In this document: positions 16,773 through 25,392 of the stretch, piece after piece
How positions within the stretch are numbered: the stretch's first letter is position 1
How the letters are laid out: each line of letters begins with the position of its first letter
Assembly (NCBI RefSeq): GCF_032337135.1
Contig: NZ_JAVXZZ010000001.1
Coordinates: 1,426,001-1,490,000 of the forward strand
Reading direction: 5' to 3'
DNA length: 64,000 nucleotides
DNA from: Allorhodoferax sp032337135
GTDB taxonomy: Bacteria; Pseudomonadota; Gammaproteobacteria; Burkholderiales; Burkholderiaceae_C
Program-made: the position numbers and the translations under genes
The notes under the pieces: model-generated
What the model was told of the DNA's origin: nothing
Seen by the model: the letters and a program-made list of their open reading frames with translations, nothing else
The model's database searches: none

Positions 16773-17758
16773 AAGAAGCCGAGCTTCTTGCCAAATGGAG
16801 GGCTGAACGGCCTCTCTACGAGGCTTGGGCGGACTTCATTAGCCAGAAAGTACACGAGGCACTTCACACCAGTATTGCCCCTGTGTCACTCGACTACTTC
16901 ATCAAGGTACCCGTAAAGCCCAGGCTCAAAGCTGACAGCACACTAGTCGACAAGGCCCTGCATCGCAAGAAGTATGCGAATCCCTATGAAGATTTGACCG
17001 ACAAAGTTGGCATGCGATTCGTCGTCCTGCTGACAACCGACATCAGAAAAGTTTGCGCTGTCATCGAGGCGGGGGTGGGGAAAGGCCTTTGGGATGCCTC
17101 AAAGGATCGAGACTATGAACAGGAGCGACTTGATAAGCCCTTGGAGTTCTCGTACCAATCGGTCCACTACATACTACGTGCCAGGGAAGGTGCCGAACAT
17201 CAAGGACACAAGATTCCTGTAGGTGCTTCCTGTGAAGTCCAGATCCGAACCCTATTGCAGCATGCTCATAGCGAGCTAACGCACGACACGATCTATAAGC
17301 CCAAGACAACGGCAAAACCCGAGGTCAAGAGGACAGTTGCCAAGAGCATGGCACTCATTGAGGCGACCGATGAGTTCTTTGAGAAAGCCATTAAGGACCT
17401 TGATGAAGCGGCCCGTCCTGGCCGTGAGCTCATGGCATTTTTGACTAGCATCTACGAAGAGGGCGTCAAAGCCTCTGCAGGCAGTGAACTGTCCAATCAG
17501 ATTCTGATCGACACATGCTTTGATCTGGCGCCGGCAACTCCCTATAAGGAGATCAACGACTTCTTGCAGGCCAAGGGCTTTGTATTTGACAGGATCAAAG
17601 AGCGCATCGCTACCAGTCACTTTTTCACCCAACCTATCGTGCTTTTAGCCTACTACCTCGCATACGCCAAACCTGCTCAAGTCAAAGACATATGGCCCCT
17701 TGATCGGAACGACTTGGCCCTGGTTTTCAGTGACCTAGGTAAAAAGTTCGAGGACTGA
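16769..17758 (+). CDS. RelA/SpoT-domain protein (possible alarmone-synthetase toxin or effector)
   Basis: The protein has 329 residues. Residues about 45-180 carry the RelA/SpoT nucleotidyltransferase pattern: KALHRKKYANPYEDLTDKVGMRFVV, then FSYQSVHYIL (in place of the usual GY-S-H), and the strongly conserved CEVQIRTLLQHAHSEL near 155-170. No HD hydrolase and no TGS or ACT regulatory domain is present, so it resembles a small alarmone synthetase followed by a helical C-terminal region (about 190-329). The start overlaps the nucleoid-associated protein gene (ATGA) and a small membrane-protein gene follows after 5 bp. Similar stand-alone enzymes act as toxins or phage-defence effectors. Whether it makes (p)ppGpp, (p)ppApp or modifies RNA cannot be read from sequence. 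Confidence 0.8.
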   Translation: MKEAELLAKWRAERPLYEAWADFISQKVHEALHTSIAPVSLDYFIKVPVKPRLKADSTLVDKALHRKKYANPYEDLTDKVGMRFVVLLTTDIRKVCAVIEAGVGKGLWDASKDRDYEQERLDKPLEFSYQSVHYILRAREGAEHQGHKIPVGASCEVQIRTLLQHAHSELTHDTIYKPKTTAKPEVKRTVAKSMALIEATDEFFEKAIKDLDEAARPGRELMAFLTSIYEEGVKASAGSELSNQILIDTCFDLAPATPYKEINDFLQAKGFVFDRIKERIATSHFFTQPIVLLAYYLAYAKPAQVKDIWPLDRNDLALVFSDLGKKFED

Positions 17759-17763
17759 CTTTT

Positions 17764-18273
17764 ATGCGCTTTCCATGGACGAAAGACAAATACGCGTTGT
17801 CTCCATACCTTCGCGATCCAAATCGCCTCGGCGACGTCATTGCGGCAATTCAAGCCATGGCGACATACAAGTTCTACAAACTTTCTTTCGCTAGCTGGGC
17901 AGACCGAATGTCAGCCGACGAGTCACAGGCGGACAAATGGCGAACAGTATTTATTGAGCACCCAGAGTTTTTTAGGTTGGACTCGGCAAAGGAAAAAGCA
18001 TCATTGGTTTGGCGGCGGCAATTTCCGAAGAGGTACGACGTTGACACTGTCAAAGTGCTGACGAACGACGAGTACGAACAGCTATCTCCAGAAATGAAGT
18101 TTCGCATTTCCCGGGTCCCCTTAGCGTCAGCTGACATTAAGGCTCTTATAGATACGGCAGTGAATCTTCATTCACGTGCTTTGGAGCATCAAAAAGATAA
18201 GCGTTGGTGGGCCGCACTTGCTGGCGCTGTCGGTGGCTTAGTCGGCTCAGTACTTGGGGCACTACTCAAGTGA
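17764..18273 (+). CDS. Unknown 169-residue protein with a C-terminal membrane helix
   Basis: The ATG lies 5 bp after the RelA/SpoT-domain gene. The N-terminal 130 residues are soluble and helical (LGDVIAAIQAMATYKFYK, then WADRMSADESQADKWRTVF). The last 22 residues (WWAALAGAVGGLVGSVLGAL) form a glycine-rich hydrophobic helix, so the protein is probably tail-anchored or pore-like. I recognise no family. Its position suggests an inhibitor, anchor or membrane effector partner of the alarmone-synthetase-like protein. Confidence 0.6.
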   Translation: MRFPWTKDKYALSPYLRDPNRLGDVIAAIQAMATYKFYKLSFASWADRMSADESQADKWRTVFIEHPEFFRLDSAKEKASLVWRRQFPKRYDVDTVKVLTNDEYEQLSPEMKFRISRVPLASADIKALIDTAVNLHSRALEHQKDKRWWAALAGAVGGLVGSVLGALLK

Positions 18274-18333
18274 GTCAGCACTCTATTGTTGAAACCTTCG
18301 GCCATTGATATCGATTGGCCTCGTTACTTAACT

Positions 18334-20172
18334 ATGTCTGCTGACCCCATTACTTACTGCCTAGAGCGAGTTTCCGACTATCGGGACTTCGAGCGACTCT
18401 GTTCAGCTTTTCTGGCTGGCGCCGGTTATCCCGACATCGACCCACTGGGTGGAACAGGTGACGAGGGTCGGGACGCCATTATTAGAAATGACGGATCGGG
18501 GCGAAAGATTGGCTTCGCATATACGGTTCGATCAGATTGGCGCGTCAAGCTCGCGAGCGACTGCAAGCGAATCCACGAAAAGGGCCACTCCCCGGATATC
18601 TTCGTCTTTGTTTGCACGGAGGCACTGACAGCATCGGAGAAGGACTTCGCGTACAAGTTCGTCACCGACAAATATCAGTGGACACTCGACCTGTTCGATA
18701 TTGAGAGATTGAGGGCACAACTCGTCGGACCCCAGCGGCACCTGATTGCACAGCACTCCAGTATCTTCACGCCGCCGTTCTTCCCACAACGTGGTGGTCA
18801 GTCAATCGCTGAAAGTCGGGATACCTTACTGATAGATCATGTTGCAGCCGACCATGCATTAGCCACTTGGCTAGCCCGTCGTCTATCGCTAGCGGGATTT
18901 CAAACTTGGTGTCAGGGAACCGCCCCTCTTGCAGGGGAGAACGCAGACGAAACTGTGCGCACGCTGCTCGACACGCGCGCAAACCACTATTTACCCGTCT
19001 GCTCCTCTGCCAGCCTCGCTGATGGGGTGTTTCTGGAACGTTGCACGATCGCCGCAACCAGGGAGGTTTTTGTGCTTCCCTGCAAATTGACCACAACACC
19101 AGATCCACGCATGCCATCGAGACTCGCCAAGTTAGCACCAGCAGACTTCGACAGCTCATGGAACACCGGTTTGAACCAGGTACTAGAACGGTTGAGCGCA
19201 TTGGGCATCAAGCCATCGCTTGAGCCTGACCGAGGGCGACAAATTGCTCTCAGAGACTACCTTCCTACACGAGTTACGGTTGCAAAGCCCGAACCTGTTT
19301 TTGCTAATGTTTTCCCGATTCAATTACCCAAGACCATGCTCGTCTTCGACCTGCGAAAGTCGTTGACGGACGTTGAAACACTTGAACTTCGTAAGCATTG
19401 GGCATTTGTTGAGTTAGGCGCATATCGTCTCATCGCTTTCATGCCACCGCCACGGCAGACCATTTCCTCGGTGACTGTCGAGCGCACCCCTGAATTTCTT
19501 TGGGAAGACATTCCGCATAAAGATGGCAAAAAGACCATGGACATTGCCAAAGAGCTTGCCTGGCGCAGCCTTGAGGTCGTATGCGCGCAAAAGGGATTGA
19601 AGTTCTGCAGTGACAGACGGGTTTTGTATTTCCCTGAGCGCGAAACGGGCGACTGGAATCAGTCGATTCAACACGTTGACGGTCGCTCAACTACTGTGCG
19701 GCTCAACGGTGAGCGCACAAAGGGATGGGGGGATCGTGCTTCTCTATTCCTTTACCAACTTGCACCCAAATTCCGACCTCAACGTGACGCTGATGGTTCT
19801 TGGAGCATGTTGGTCAACGTCTACATACGCGTTACGACCCTTGAAGGTGCGATGTTTGAGGGCAAGGAGATTGGCCGGCGTAGAAAGATTGTTAGCAAGA
19901 GTTGGTGGAACAAGGAATGGCTAGCGCGTTTACTGGGGGTAGTACAAGCCCTTCAGACCAGTGACGGCCGTATCGAGATTGGGGAAGGTGCCCGCGCCGT
20001 ATCGATGCTGAGCAAACCGCTAAGTTGGGATTGCCCGGTGGGCCTGGATGTCTCTGTACTTTCCGGCATGTCCGACATCGGAGAAGAGATTGCGCAATAC
20101 CGCGTCCGCGATGAGGACGATGACGAGAGCGACGAAGCTTCCCCGGCCTTAAAAGGAGCTTTAGGCGCATGA
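18334..20172 (+). CDS. Nuclease-like + TIR + APAZ-type effector of a short Argonaute system
   Basis: From ATG 18334 the protein has 612 residues; an in-frame TTG at 18286 is the alternative, and neither has a clear ribosome site. Residues 1-155 look Mrr/restriction-like (DFERLCSAFLAGAGYPDI, GGTGDEGRDAI), but the expected Q/E-x-K is not evident (FAYTVRSDW). Residues about 160-285 read as a TIR domain (LLIDHVAADHALATWLARRL, GFQTWCQG) with candidate catalytic Glu235 in VFLERC; TIR domains of this kind cleave NAD+. The rest (about 320-600) is long, beta-rich and APAZ-like by position. The stop overlaps the Argonaute start (ATGA), as expected for SPARTA-like complexes in which guide-target recognition activates the TIR. 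Confidence 0.82.
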   Translation: MSADPITYCLERVSDYRDFERLCSAFLAGAGYPDIDPLGGTGDEGRDAIIRNDGSGRKIGFAYTVRSDWRVKLASDCKRIHEKGHSPDIFVFVCTEALTASEKDFAYKFVTDKYQWTLDLFDIERLRAQLVGPQRHLIAQHSSIFTPPFFPQRGGQSIAESRDTLLIDHVAADHALATWLARRLSLAGFQTWCQGTAPLAGENADETVRTLLDTRANHYLPVCSSASLADGVFLERCTIAATREVFVLPCKLTTTPDPRMPSRLAKLAPADFDSSWNTGLNQVLERLSALGIKPSLEPDRGRQIALRDYLPTRVTVAKPEPVFANVFPIQLPKTMLVFDLRKSLTDVETLELRKHWAFVELGAYRLIAFMPPPRQTISSVTVERTPEFLWEDIPHKDGKKTMDIAKELAWRSLEVVCAQKGLKFCSDRRVLYFPERETGDWNQSIQHVDGRSTTVRLNGERTKGWGDRASLFLYQLAPKFRPQRDADGSWSMLVNVYIRVTTLEGAMFEGKEIGRRRKIVSKSWWNKEWLARLLGVVQALQTSDGRIEIGEGARAVSMLSKPLSWDCPVGLDVSVLSGMSDIGEEIAQYRVRDEDDDESDEASPALKGALGA

Positions 20173-21746
20173 CCGACACATTCCACTTTCTCGGTGAACC
20201 TCTGCTTCAGTTTGGGCTTGGTCAAACGGCCGAAGATCCACATGATGGTTTGGCACTTTTTGGCCCCGCTGAGCCGCGCACACAAATGCCGGACAACATT
20301 GTTATCGGCACAGCACAAGGCATTGAGCTTTGGAAAGATTGGTGCGCCGCCCTGAATGCACCGGCTGCATGTGTTGATCCGACGCGCCATCGAGCTTGGC
20401 CACCGTTTCCTGGCTATGACGTCGCTTTCGGAGCAAAGTGGCCCAGTCCAACACGGAGCTACCCCGTAGAAGCAGCTCCGCTGTCGGATGCATCGCGAAA
20501 GGCTGATCGCTTTGAGCGCGCCTTTGCCGTTGCAAACCTCTACATGGGAGCGCTTGATCGTGTGGCAAAAATGGACGCTCGGCCAGCGTTGGCCATAGTG
20601 GTCGTTCCTGATGAGGTCTACGAGAATTGCCGGCCTAAATCATCGGTGGTTTTCTCCCAGCGAAGCGATGCCACTCGGACCAAAGATGAAGTGAAGTTCA
20701 TCAAGCAGGCTATTGATGATCGAAATAGCGGGCAATGGCGGATGTTCGATGACGAGGATCCGACCATCACGGCAAAACTTGAGGAGTTGGATGAGTTTGA
20801 GGAGGCCAGAGGCTTGTCACCCGATTTCCGCCGACAGCTGAAGGCTCGAATGATGGCCTTTGAATTGCCAGTTCAGATCATTAAAGAATCCACCCTGCGC
20901 ATTCCGGCACAGGTACGGAATGGAGAGCCCGGTACGAATCCTCTATCTGACCGACTCTGGAACTTCGGCACAGCTGTTTTTTACAAATGTGGCGCTAAGC
21001 CCTGGAAGACTCCGTGGGCTCGGGAGGGAGTCTGCTATGTCGGACTCGCCTACAAGCTTACTGAAGATGGTCGTAATGCATGCTGCGCTGCACAGATGTT
21101 TCTTGATAGCGGTGATGGCGTGGTTTTCGTCGGTGAGTTCGGTCCGTGGTACTCCACGGAGCGAGGGGAATTTCACCTACCACCCGACAAGGCTGAGGCC
21201 CTGTTGCGAGGAACTATCGCGACTTACCAACAGGAAGATGGACGGCCGTTGAAAGAAATATTCTTACATGCTCGCTCGGGGATAGATGCGGATGAGTATG
21301 AGGGTTTCAAACGCGCTTGCCCACCGGACGTCAATTTGGTTGCCATTCGTGTCCGCCAGGATCGCGGTGGCCTGCGCCTCTACAGATACGATGAGCATCC
21401 CAACGTGGCTAAACGCGGCCAGCACCCTGTACAACGAGGCGTCTTCTGGCAACGCTCGGCACGCCACGGACTTTTGTTTACCAACGGATTCAAGCCCAGA
21501 ATTGCAACATATGACGGATTCGAGGTTCCCGTCCCCCTTGCAATTACGGTTCAGCACGGCGACGGTGACTTAGTGCAAGTCGCCAAAGACATCTTAGGTC
21601 TTACCAAGCTGAACTACAACTCGTGCCAGTTGGGTGAGGGGCAACCCATTACAGTCAAATATTCGGACCGCGTGGGAGAAATTCTGCTTGCTAATCCCGG
21701 CTTGCCGTCGGACAAGTGGAAGCACAACTTCAAGTACTACGCCTGA
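20169..21746 (+). CDS. Short prokaryotic Argonaute (MID-PIWI, catalytically inactive)
   Basis: The 525-residue protein starts within the stop of the TIR effector gene. There is no room for N and PAZ domains. A MID-like region (about 135-270, LAIVVVPDEVYENC to LRIPAQVRNG) precedes a PIWI-like fold. The strand that carries the first catalytic Asp in cleaving Argonautes reads CYVGLAYKL (289-297), so that residue is missing. The C-terminus NPGLPSDKWKHNFKYYA is normal for the family. It should bind a guide and target nucleic acid and signal to the partner APAZ-TIR protein rather than cut. Confidence 0.88.
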   Translation: MTDTFHFLGEPLLQFGLGQTAEDPHDGLALFGPAEPRTQMPDNIVIGTAQGIELWKDWCAALNAPAACVDPTRHRAWPPFPGYDVAFGAKWPSPTRSYPVEAAPLSDASRKADRFERAFAVANLYMGALDRVAKMDARPALAIVVVPDEVYENCRPKSSVVFSQRSDATRTKDEVKFIKQAIDDRNSGQWRMFDDEDPTITAKLEELDEFEEARGLSPDFRRQLKARMMAFELPVQIIKESTLRIPAQVRNGEPGTNPLSDRLWNFGTAVFYKCGAKPWKTPWAREGVCYVGLAYKLTEDGRNACCAAQMFLDSGDGVVFVGEFGPWYSTERGEFHLPPDKAEALLRGTIATYQQEDGRPLKEIFLHARSGIDADEYEGFKRACPPDVNLVAIRVRQDRGGLRLYRYDEHPNVAKRGQHPVQRGVFWQRSARHGLLFTNGFKPRIATYDGFEVPVPLAITVQHGDGDLVQVAKDILGLTKLNYNSCQLGEGQPITVKYSDRVGEILLANPGLPSDKWKHNFKYYA

Positions 21747-22125
21747 GAAGACGGTCAAGTCAGCCGGAATAAACAGCATGGATCGGCTGTCGCCGCGACT
21801 CTTCAAAATGACTAAGTGACCGCACAGCAGGTGCGTATTCCGGTTGACCTGACCATCTGTTCCGGGAATTGCTGACCACCAACAGCAGGTTTTCTTGTGT
21901 TGACCAGAGTTTGTTGCTGCACAGGCGTGGAACGTCAACAAGGGGCCAGTTGCAGTCGCTTGCGAGTGTCTGCTATCGGACGGTTGAATCCGCCAGTAAA
22001 AGCAATGGGACGGCAGTTTGTTGATCGCGCTCTAAGGCGCTGTAGCGCATAGACCGTACAAGAAACCTTCCCACAAAGTATGCCGGGGATCGCCAATAGA
22101 GCTGGCAATCTCCTACCATGGTGCC
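21747..22125. other. Intergenic region with IS21-like end relics
   Basis: I find no gene here. Directly after the Argonaute stop lie two inverted copies of a TATTCCGG-TGAC-TGACC motif (21750-21776 and 21831-21880), and a GGCCAGTTGC-GTC-CTTG block at 21945-21964 recurs at 44097-44115. It looks like debris of past insertions. Confidence 0.5.
21750..21880. repeat. Inverted pair of IS21-family-like terminal sequences
   Basis: On the plus strand TGCGTATTCCGGT then CTGACCATCTGTTCCGG (21832-21863) matches the minus strand of 55214-55261 almost base for base. The reverse of 21750-21776 reads TTATTCCGGCTGACTTGACC, a third, shorter copy. Such TTCCGG/TGACC blocks resemble ends of IS21-family elements, but no istA or istB remains. 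Confidence 0.5.
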
Positions 22126-23133
22126 ATGCGCAATGTAGTTGCCGGTCCCCTTGAAACCAGCTTTCTTGCTGACCTGGAAAACATCGCCCTGGATCTCATC
22201 AAGGCGTTTGGGTTGCGGTACAAACAAGAACAGGTAAACCTGAGCTGTCCCCTGATGCGCTGGATGGACTTTCGCCATCGGTATGTCGAGCCCATCCCCC
22301 GCCCAACGGTTTTCTCCGACAAGTTCCGCAGGATCCAGCTGCCGCCCGACGCCGCGCGCGCGCTGCATCAGCTGGTGGGCATGTTTGAAGCCGGCGCCAA
22401 CGTCAATCCCTACCAGGGGCGGGGCCTAATCATCAACAACGATACCAGTGCGCTGGCCGGCCACAAGCGCACCGACTTGCTGTTCGCGGACTGGGGCATC
22501 CTGCACTTTCACCTCACGACCAAGCTTATCCCCGCTGGCCAATATTTCTCCGCGCCTGCTGACTATCTGGCGTTTTGCCTTGTCGGCAGCGACGCGGTGG
22601 CCTTTATCGACGTCCTTAGGCACCCTAGCAGGGAGGGCTTTGCCAACATGGATTTGTTCGAGACCATGGCTAGGAACTGGCCGGAATACATCGAGCAATA
22701 CCGGCTCAGGGGCATCCTGCCCGGACGTCGGGTCCTCACCACCAAGGAAGTGAGTACGCTCAGGGAAGGGGGCGTGGGGGCCATCTATAACTATCAGGGG
22801 GCCGCGTACATAGGGCCCGGCGGAGGCGTGACATCTGCTTGCACGCCGGTGCGCCTGACCGTTGCATGCGACCACATCACGGAAGGGGTCAGGACACTGG
22901 CCAGAATCGTCGACGACCCTGCAGGGCAAGTCCGCAAACACCCAGTTTTGGCGGCCGTGCCCGTCCCCCAGTTCCAACTTGGACTCTGTCAAAGCGGGTT
23001 GTTGGTTAGAGAGACTCACTCCAACACCAGCTTTGACCTTCTCCAGGATGGTCCAAGCGATGGACCTACTTGGGTGCGGCAGTTAAGCGAAGCGATTTCT
23101 CCAGTATGGGCTATCAACGCTCTCCAGCCCTAG
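22126..23133 (+). CDS. Unknown 335-residue protein in a defence region
   Basis: An ATG start at 22126 opens a long frame with balanced codon use. I do not recognise a family. Visible points are an HKRTDLLFADWGILHFHLT block near residues 114-132, which looks like a conserved core with several His, Asp and Arg residues, and VGSDAVAFIDVLRH further on. No signal peptide, membrane helix or P-loop is seen. It stands alone between the Argonaute module and an OLD-type ATPase gene. A nuclease or toxin role is possible but unsupported. Confidence 0.6.
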   Translation: MRNVVAGPLETSFLADLENIALDLIKAFGLRYKQEQVNLSCPLMRWMDFRHRYVEPIPRPTVFSDKFRRIQLPPDAARALHQLVGMFEAGANVNPYQGRGLIINNDTSALAGHKRTDLLFADWGILHFHLTTKLIPAGQYFSAPADYLAFCLVGSDAVAFIDVLRHPSREGFANMDLFETMARNWPEYIEQYRLRGILPGRRVLTTKEVSTLREGGVGAIYNYQGAAYIGPGGGVTSACTPVRLTVACDHITEGVRTLARIVDDPAGQVRKHPVLAAVPVPQFQLGLCQSGLLVRETHSNTSFDLLQDGPSDGPTWVRQLSEAISPVWAINALQP

Positions 23134-23340
23134 CTAGTAGAAATGCGACCTGACTGGCAGAGGGAAGGGGCGGATGCGTGTAGTCGCAATTGAGTTCTGC
23201 GAGTCTGGACTGCCGAGCAGGTGCAGGATTTACCAGAGAGTGCTGTAGGGTCTCCCGGAGCCCCAGCGTACTCAAGAACACTTCAACTTTCTGCTACGCT
23301 GAGAAAACAATGAGCCTAATAGGCCAACAGCGGAGGAAAA

Positions 23341-25308
23341 ATGGCAGGAGCAAACCGTTCAAAACTTGTACGCATCACCGTGCGCAATATCGGATGCATC
23401 GGCAACGATGGTGTTGAGATCGAACTCGACAACGTGGTCTGCTTGGTCGGCAAGAACAATGCCGGAAAGTCCACTATTCTGCGAGCCTACGAGCTTGCGA
23501 AGGGTTCGGCCCAGTTCAGCGAATCGAAAGACCGCTGCCTATATGCATCCGTAGACCACCCCAGCGAAGTGCAGCTCGAGGTGCATATTCCAGAGGACAT
23601 CGGGAACGTTGACGCAAAGTGGAAGACCGAGAAGGATGGCCTGCTGATCGTTAAAAGCCGATGGCAGTGGGTGGCGCCGAATTTCGAAAAGGTACGCACG
23701 ACTTGGGATCCTACTGGTGGTCCCGATGGTCAGGGAGATTGGGCGGAGGATGGTAAAGCCGGCGGGGCGGACCCAGTGTTCAGCTCCAGGCTACCCCGTC
23801 CTCTTCGCATCGGCTCGTTGGATGATGCGGCGAAGACTGAGGAGATGCTGCTTATGCTCGCGCTTGGCCCGTTGATCGCGGGCCTTGAAAAAGAGCGAAT
23901 CAATCCAGCCTCCGAGCTTTCCCAAGCGATCGACGGCGTAACCCAACGGCTGAATGCACTGAGTGGCGCGCATCAGGCGCATTTCAATGCCATCTCTAGT
24001 CGCGTGGGAGCTGGATTCAAAGGCGTGTTTCCGAGTCTCGACGTCAAGTTGACTGTTGGATCTGGTCCGCTGGTCCCGAAACTCGGCGATCTGATCAAAT
24101 CCGGGTCGAGCCTCAAGGTACAGGACGGTGCCACGGAAACGGCGCTGGGCCAACAAGGCACCGGTGCCCGACGCGCGCTCTTCTGGTCGATGCTGCAAGT
24201 CCATAATGAACTATCACGAGATACCGAGATCAGACAGGAGTTCCGCAAACGGCTCGACAAGGACCTGACCGACACCGAGAAGAAAAGGACGAAGGAGGCA
24301 GTCAAGGCAAAGCCTAATTTTGAGGAAATCCAGGCACTCGATATATCTATTGGGACCCTGAAGGCACTGCTCCAGGCGCATGACGAAGGAGCACCTATCC
24401 CAGACAGTCCCGACGATCCAGCCTTCCCGGGGTACCTGCTACTCATCGACGAACCGGAGAACGCACTGCATCCCATGGCGGCGCGCGCGGCTCAGCGTCA
24501 TCTTTACAAGCTGGCGGCGAGCCCCGACTGGCAGGTCATCATGACTACGCACTCTCCCCACTTCGTAAACCCGTTCGAGGATCACACCACGATCGTTCGA
24601 CTTGAACGCTCGGGCGAGGATGCATCTGCGCCAATGGCACCAAAGACCTACCGCTCAGATCGAATCGAATTCGAAGGCGAGGACAAACAGCGGCTCCAAG
24701 CGTTGCAACATATAGACCCAAGCTTTTCCGAAGTGTTCTTCGGCTCCTACCCGATCCTCGTCGAAGGAGATACGGAACATGCCGCGTTCATGTCGTCAAT
24801 CATCGAGCGGCAACACGGATTAATGGATCGCGTCACCGTAATCCGAGCGCGCGGTAAGGCGATCCTGGTGCCACTGGTCAATGTCATGACCCACTTCAAG
24901 ATCGACTTCGGAATCGTCCACGACGCAGACTCACCTTTCAACAAAAAGGGTGACAAGAACGGTATGTGGACAGTGAACGGGAGGATTCGCGAGGCCGTGC
25001 TCAAGGCGCGGGCGGCCGGATTGACTGCTCGGCACAGGATCAGCATTCCAGACTTTGAGCGTTTTTTGGGTGGCGAGGAAGAGTCTACGGACAAACCGCT
25101 AAATACATATCTCGTAGTAGCGAAGGTCGATGCCTTGGCCACGCAGGTGCAGATGCTGATGACCGCACTGTTGGATTCGGCCCAGTACGAGCCATTTCCT
25201 GACGGCGCCCTTGCCGAAGGCGACTATCTGGCGTGGCTAGGTGGTGTCGTCCAAGCCTGGGCAAGAGAAAACGGTTTGGCCGATCAGGTTCGATTCAAGG
25301 GAGCGTAA
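23341..25308 (+). CDS. OLD-family ATPase/TOPRIM nuclease-like protein
   Basis: The 655-residue protein starts at ATG 23341 with GGAGG upstream. The ABC-type ATPase half has Walker A GKNNAGKST (37-45) and the signature/Walker B region LLLIDEPENALHPMAARAA, followed by the switch MTTHSPHF. The C-terminal TOPRIM shows ILVEGDTEHAAF and FGIVHDADSP, the acidic residues that bind metal. OLD proteins of this layout cut DNA and occur alone or in Gabija, PARIS-like and retron systems. Here the next gene (PIN-like) follows after 84 bp on the same strand, so the pair may act together. Confidence 0.88.
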   Translation: MAGANRSKLVRITVRNIGCIGNDGVEIELDNVVCLVGKNNAGKSTILRAYELAKGSAQFSESKDRCLYASVDHPSEVQLEVHIPEDIGNVDAKWKTEKDGLLIVKSRWQWVAPNFEKVRTTWDPTGGPDGQGDWAEDGKAGGADPVFSSRLPRPLRIGSLDDAAKTEEMLLMLALGPLIAGLEKERINPASELSQAIDGVTQRLNALSGAHQAHFNAISSRVGAGFKGVFPSLDVKLTVGSGPLVPKLGDLIKSGSSLKVQDGATETALGQQGTGARRALFWSMLQVHNELSRDTEIRQEFRKRLDKDLTDTEKKRTKEAVKAKPNFEEIQALDISIGTLKALLQAHDEGAPIPDSPDDPAFPGYLLLIDEPENALHPMAARAAQRHLYKLAASPDWQVIMTTHSPHFVNPFEDHTTIVRLERSGEDASAPMAPKTYRSDRIEFEGEDKQRLQALQHIDPSFSEVFFGSYPILVEGDTEHAAFMSSIIERQHGLMDRVTVIRARGKAILVPLVNVMTHFKIDFGIVHDADSPFNKKGDKNGMWTVNGRIREAVLKARAAGLTARHRISIPDFERFLGGEEESTDKPLNTYLVVAKVDALATQVQMLMTALLDSAQYEPFPDGALAEGDYLAWLGGVVQAWARENGLADQVRFKGA

Positions 25309-25392
25309 ACCCAGGAAGCTGGCTGTTCAGATCGACTTCTGGTGGGAGCCAGTAGCAGTCATCGGAGAATGCCATCTTTGGAGCGGTTCCCT

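Noticed and set aside
21747..22125. Intact IS21 element
   Set aside because: Only end-like sequences remain; there is no istA or istB coding sequence in the window.
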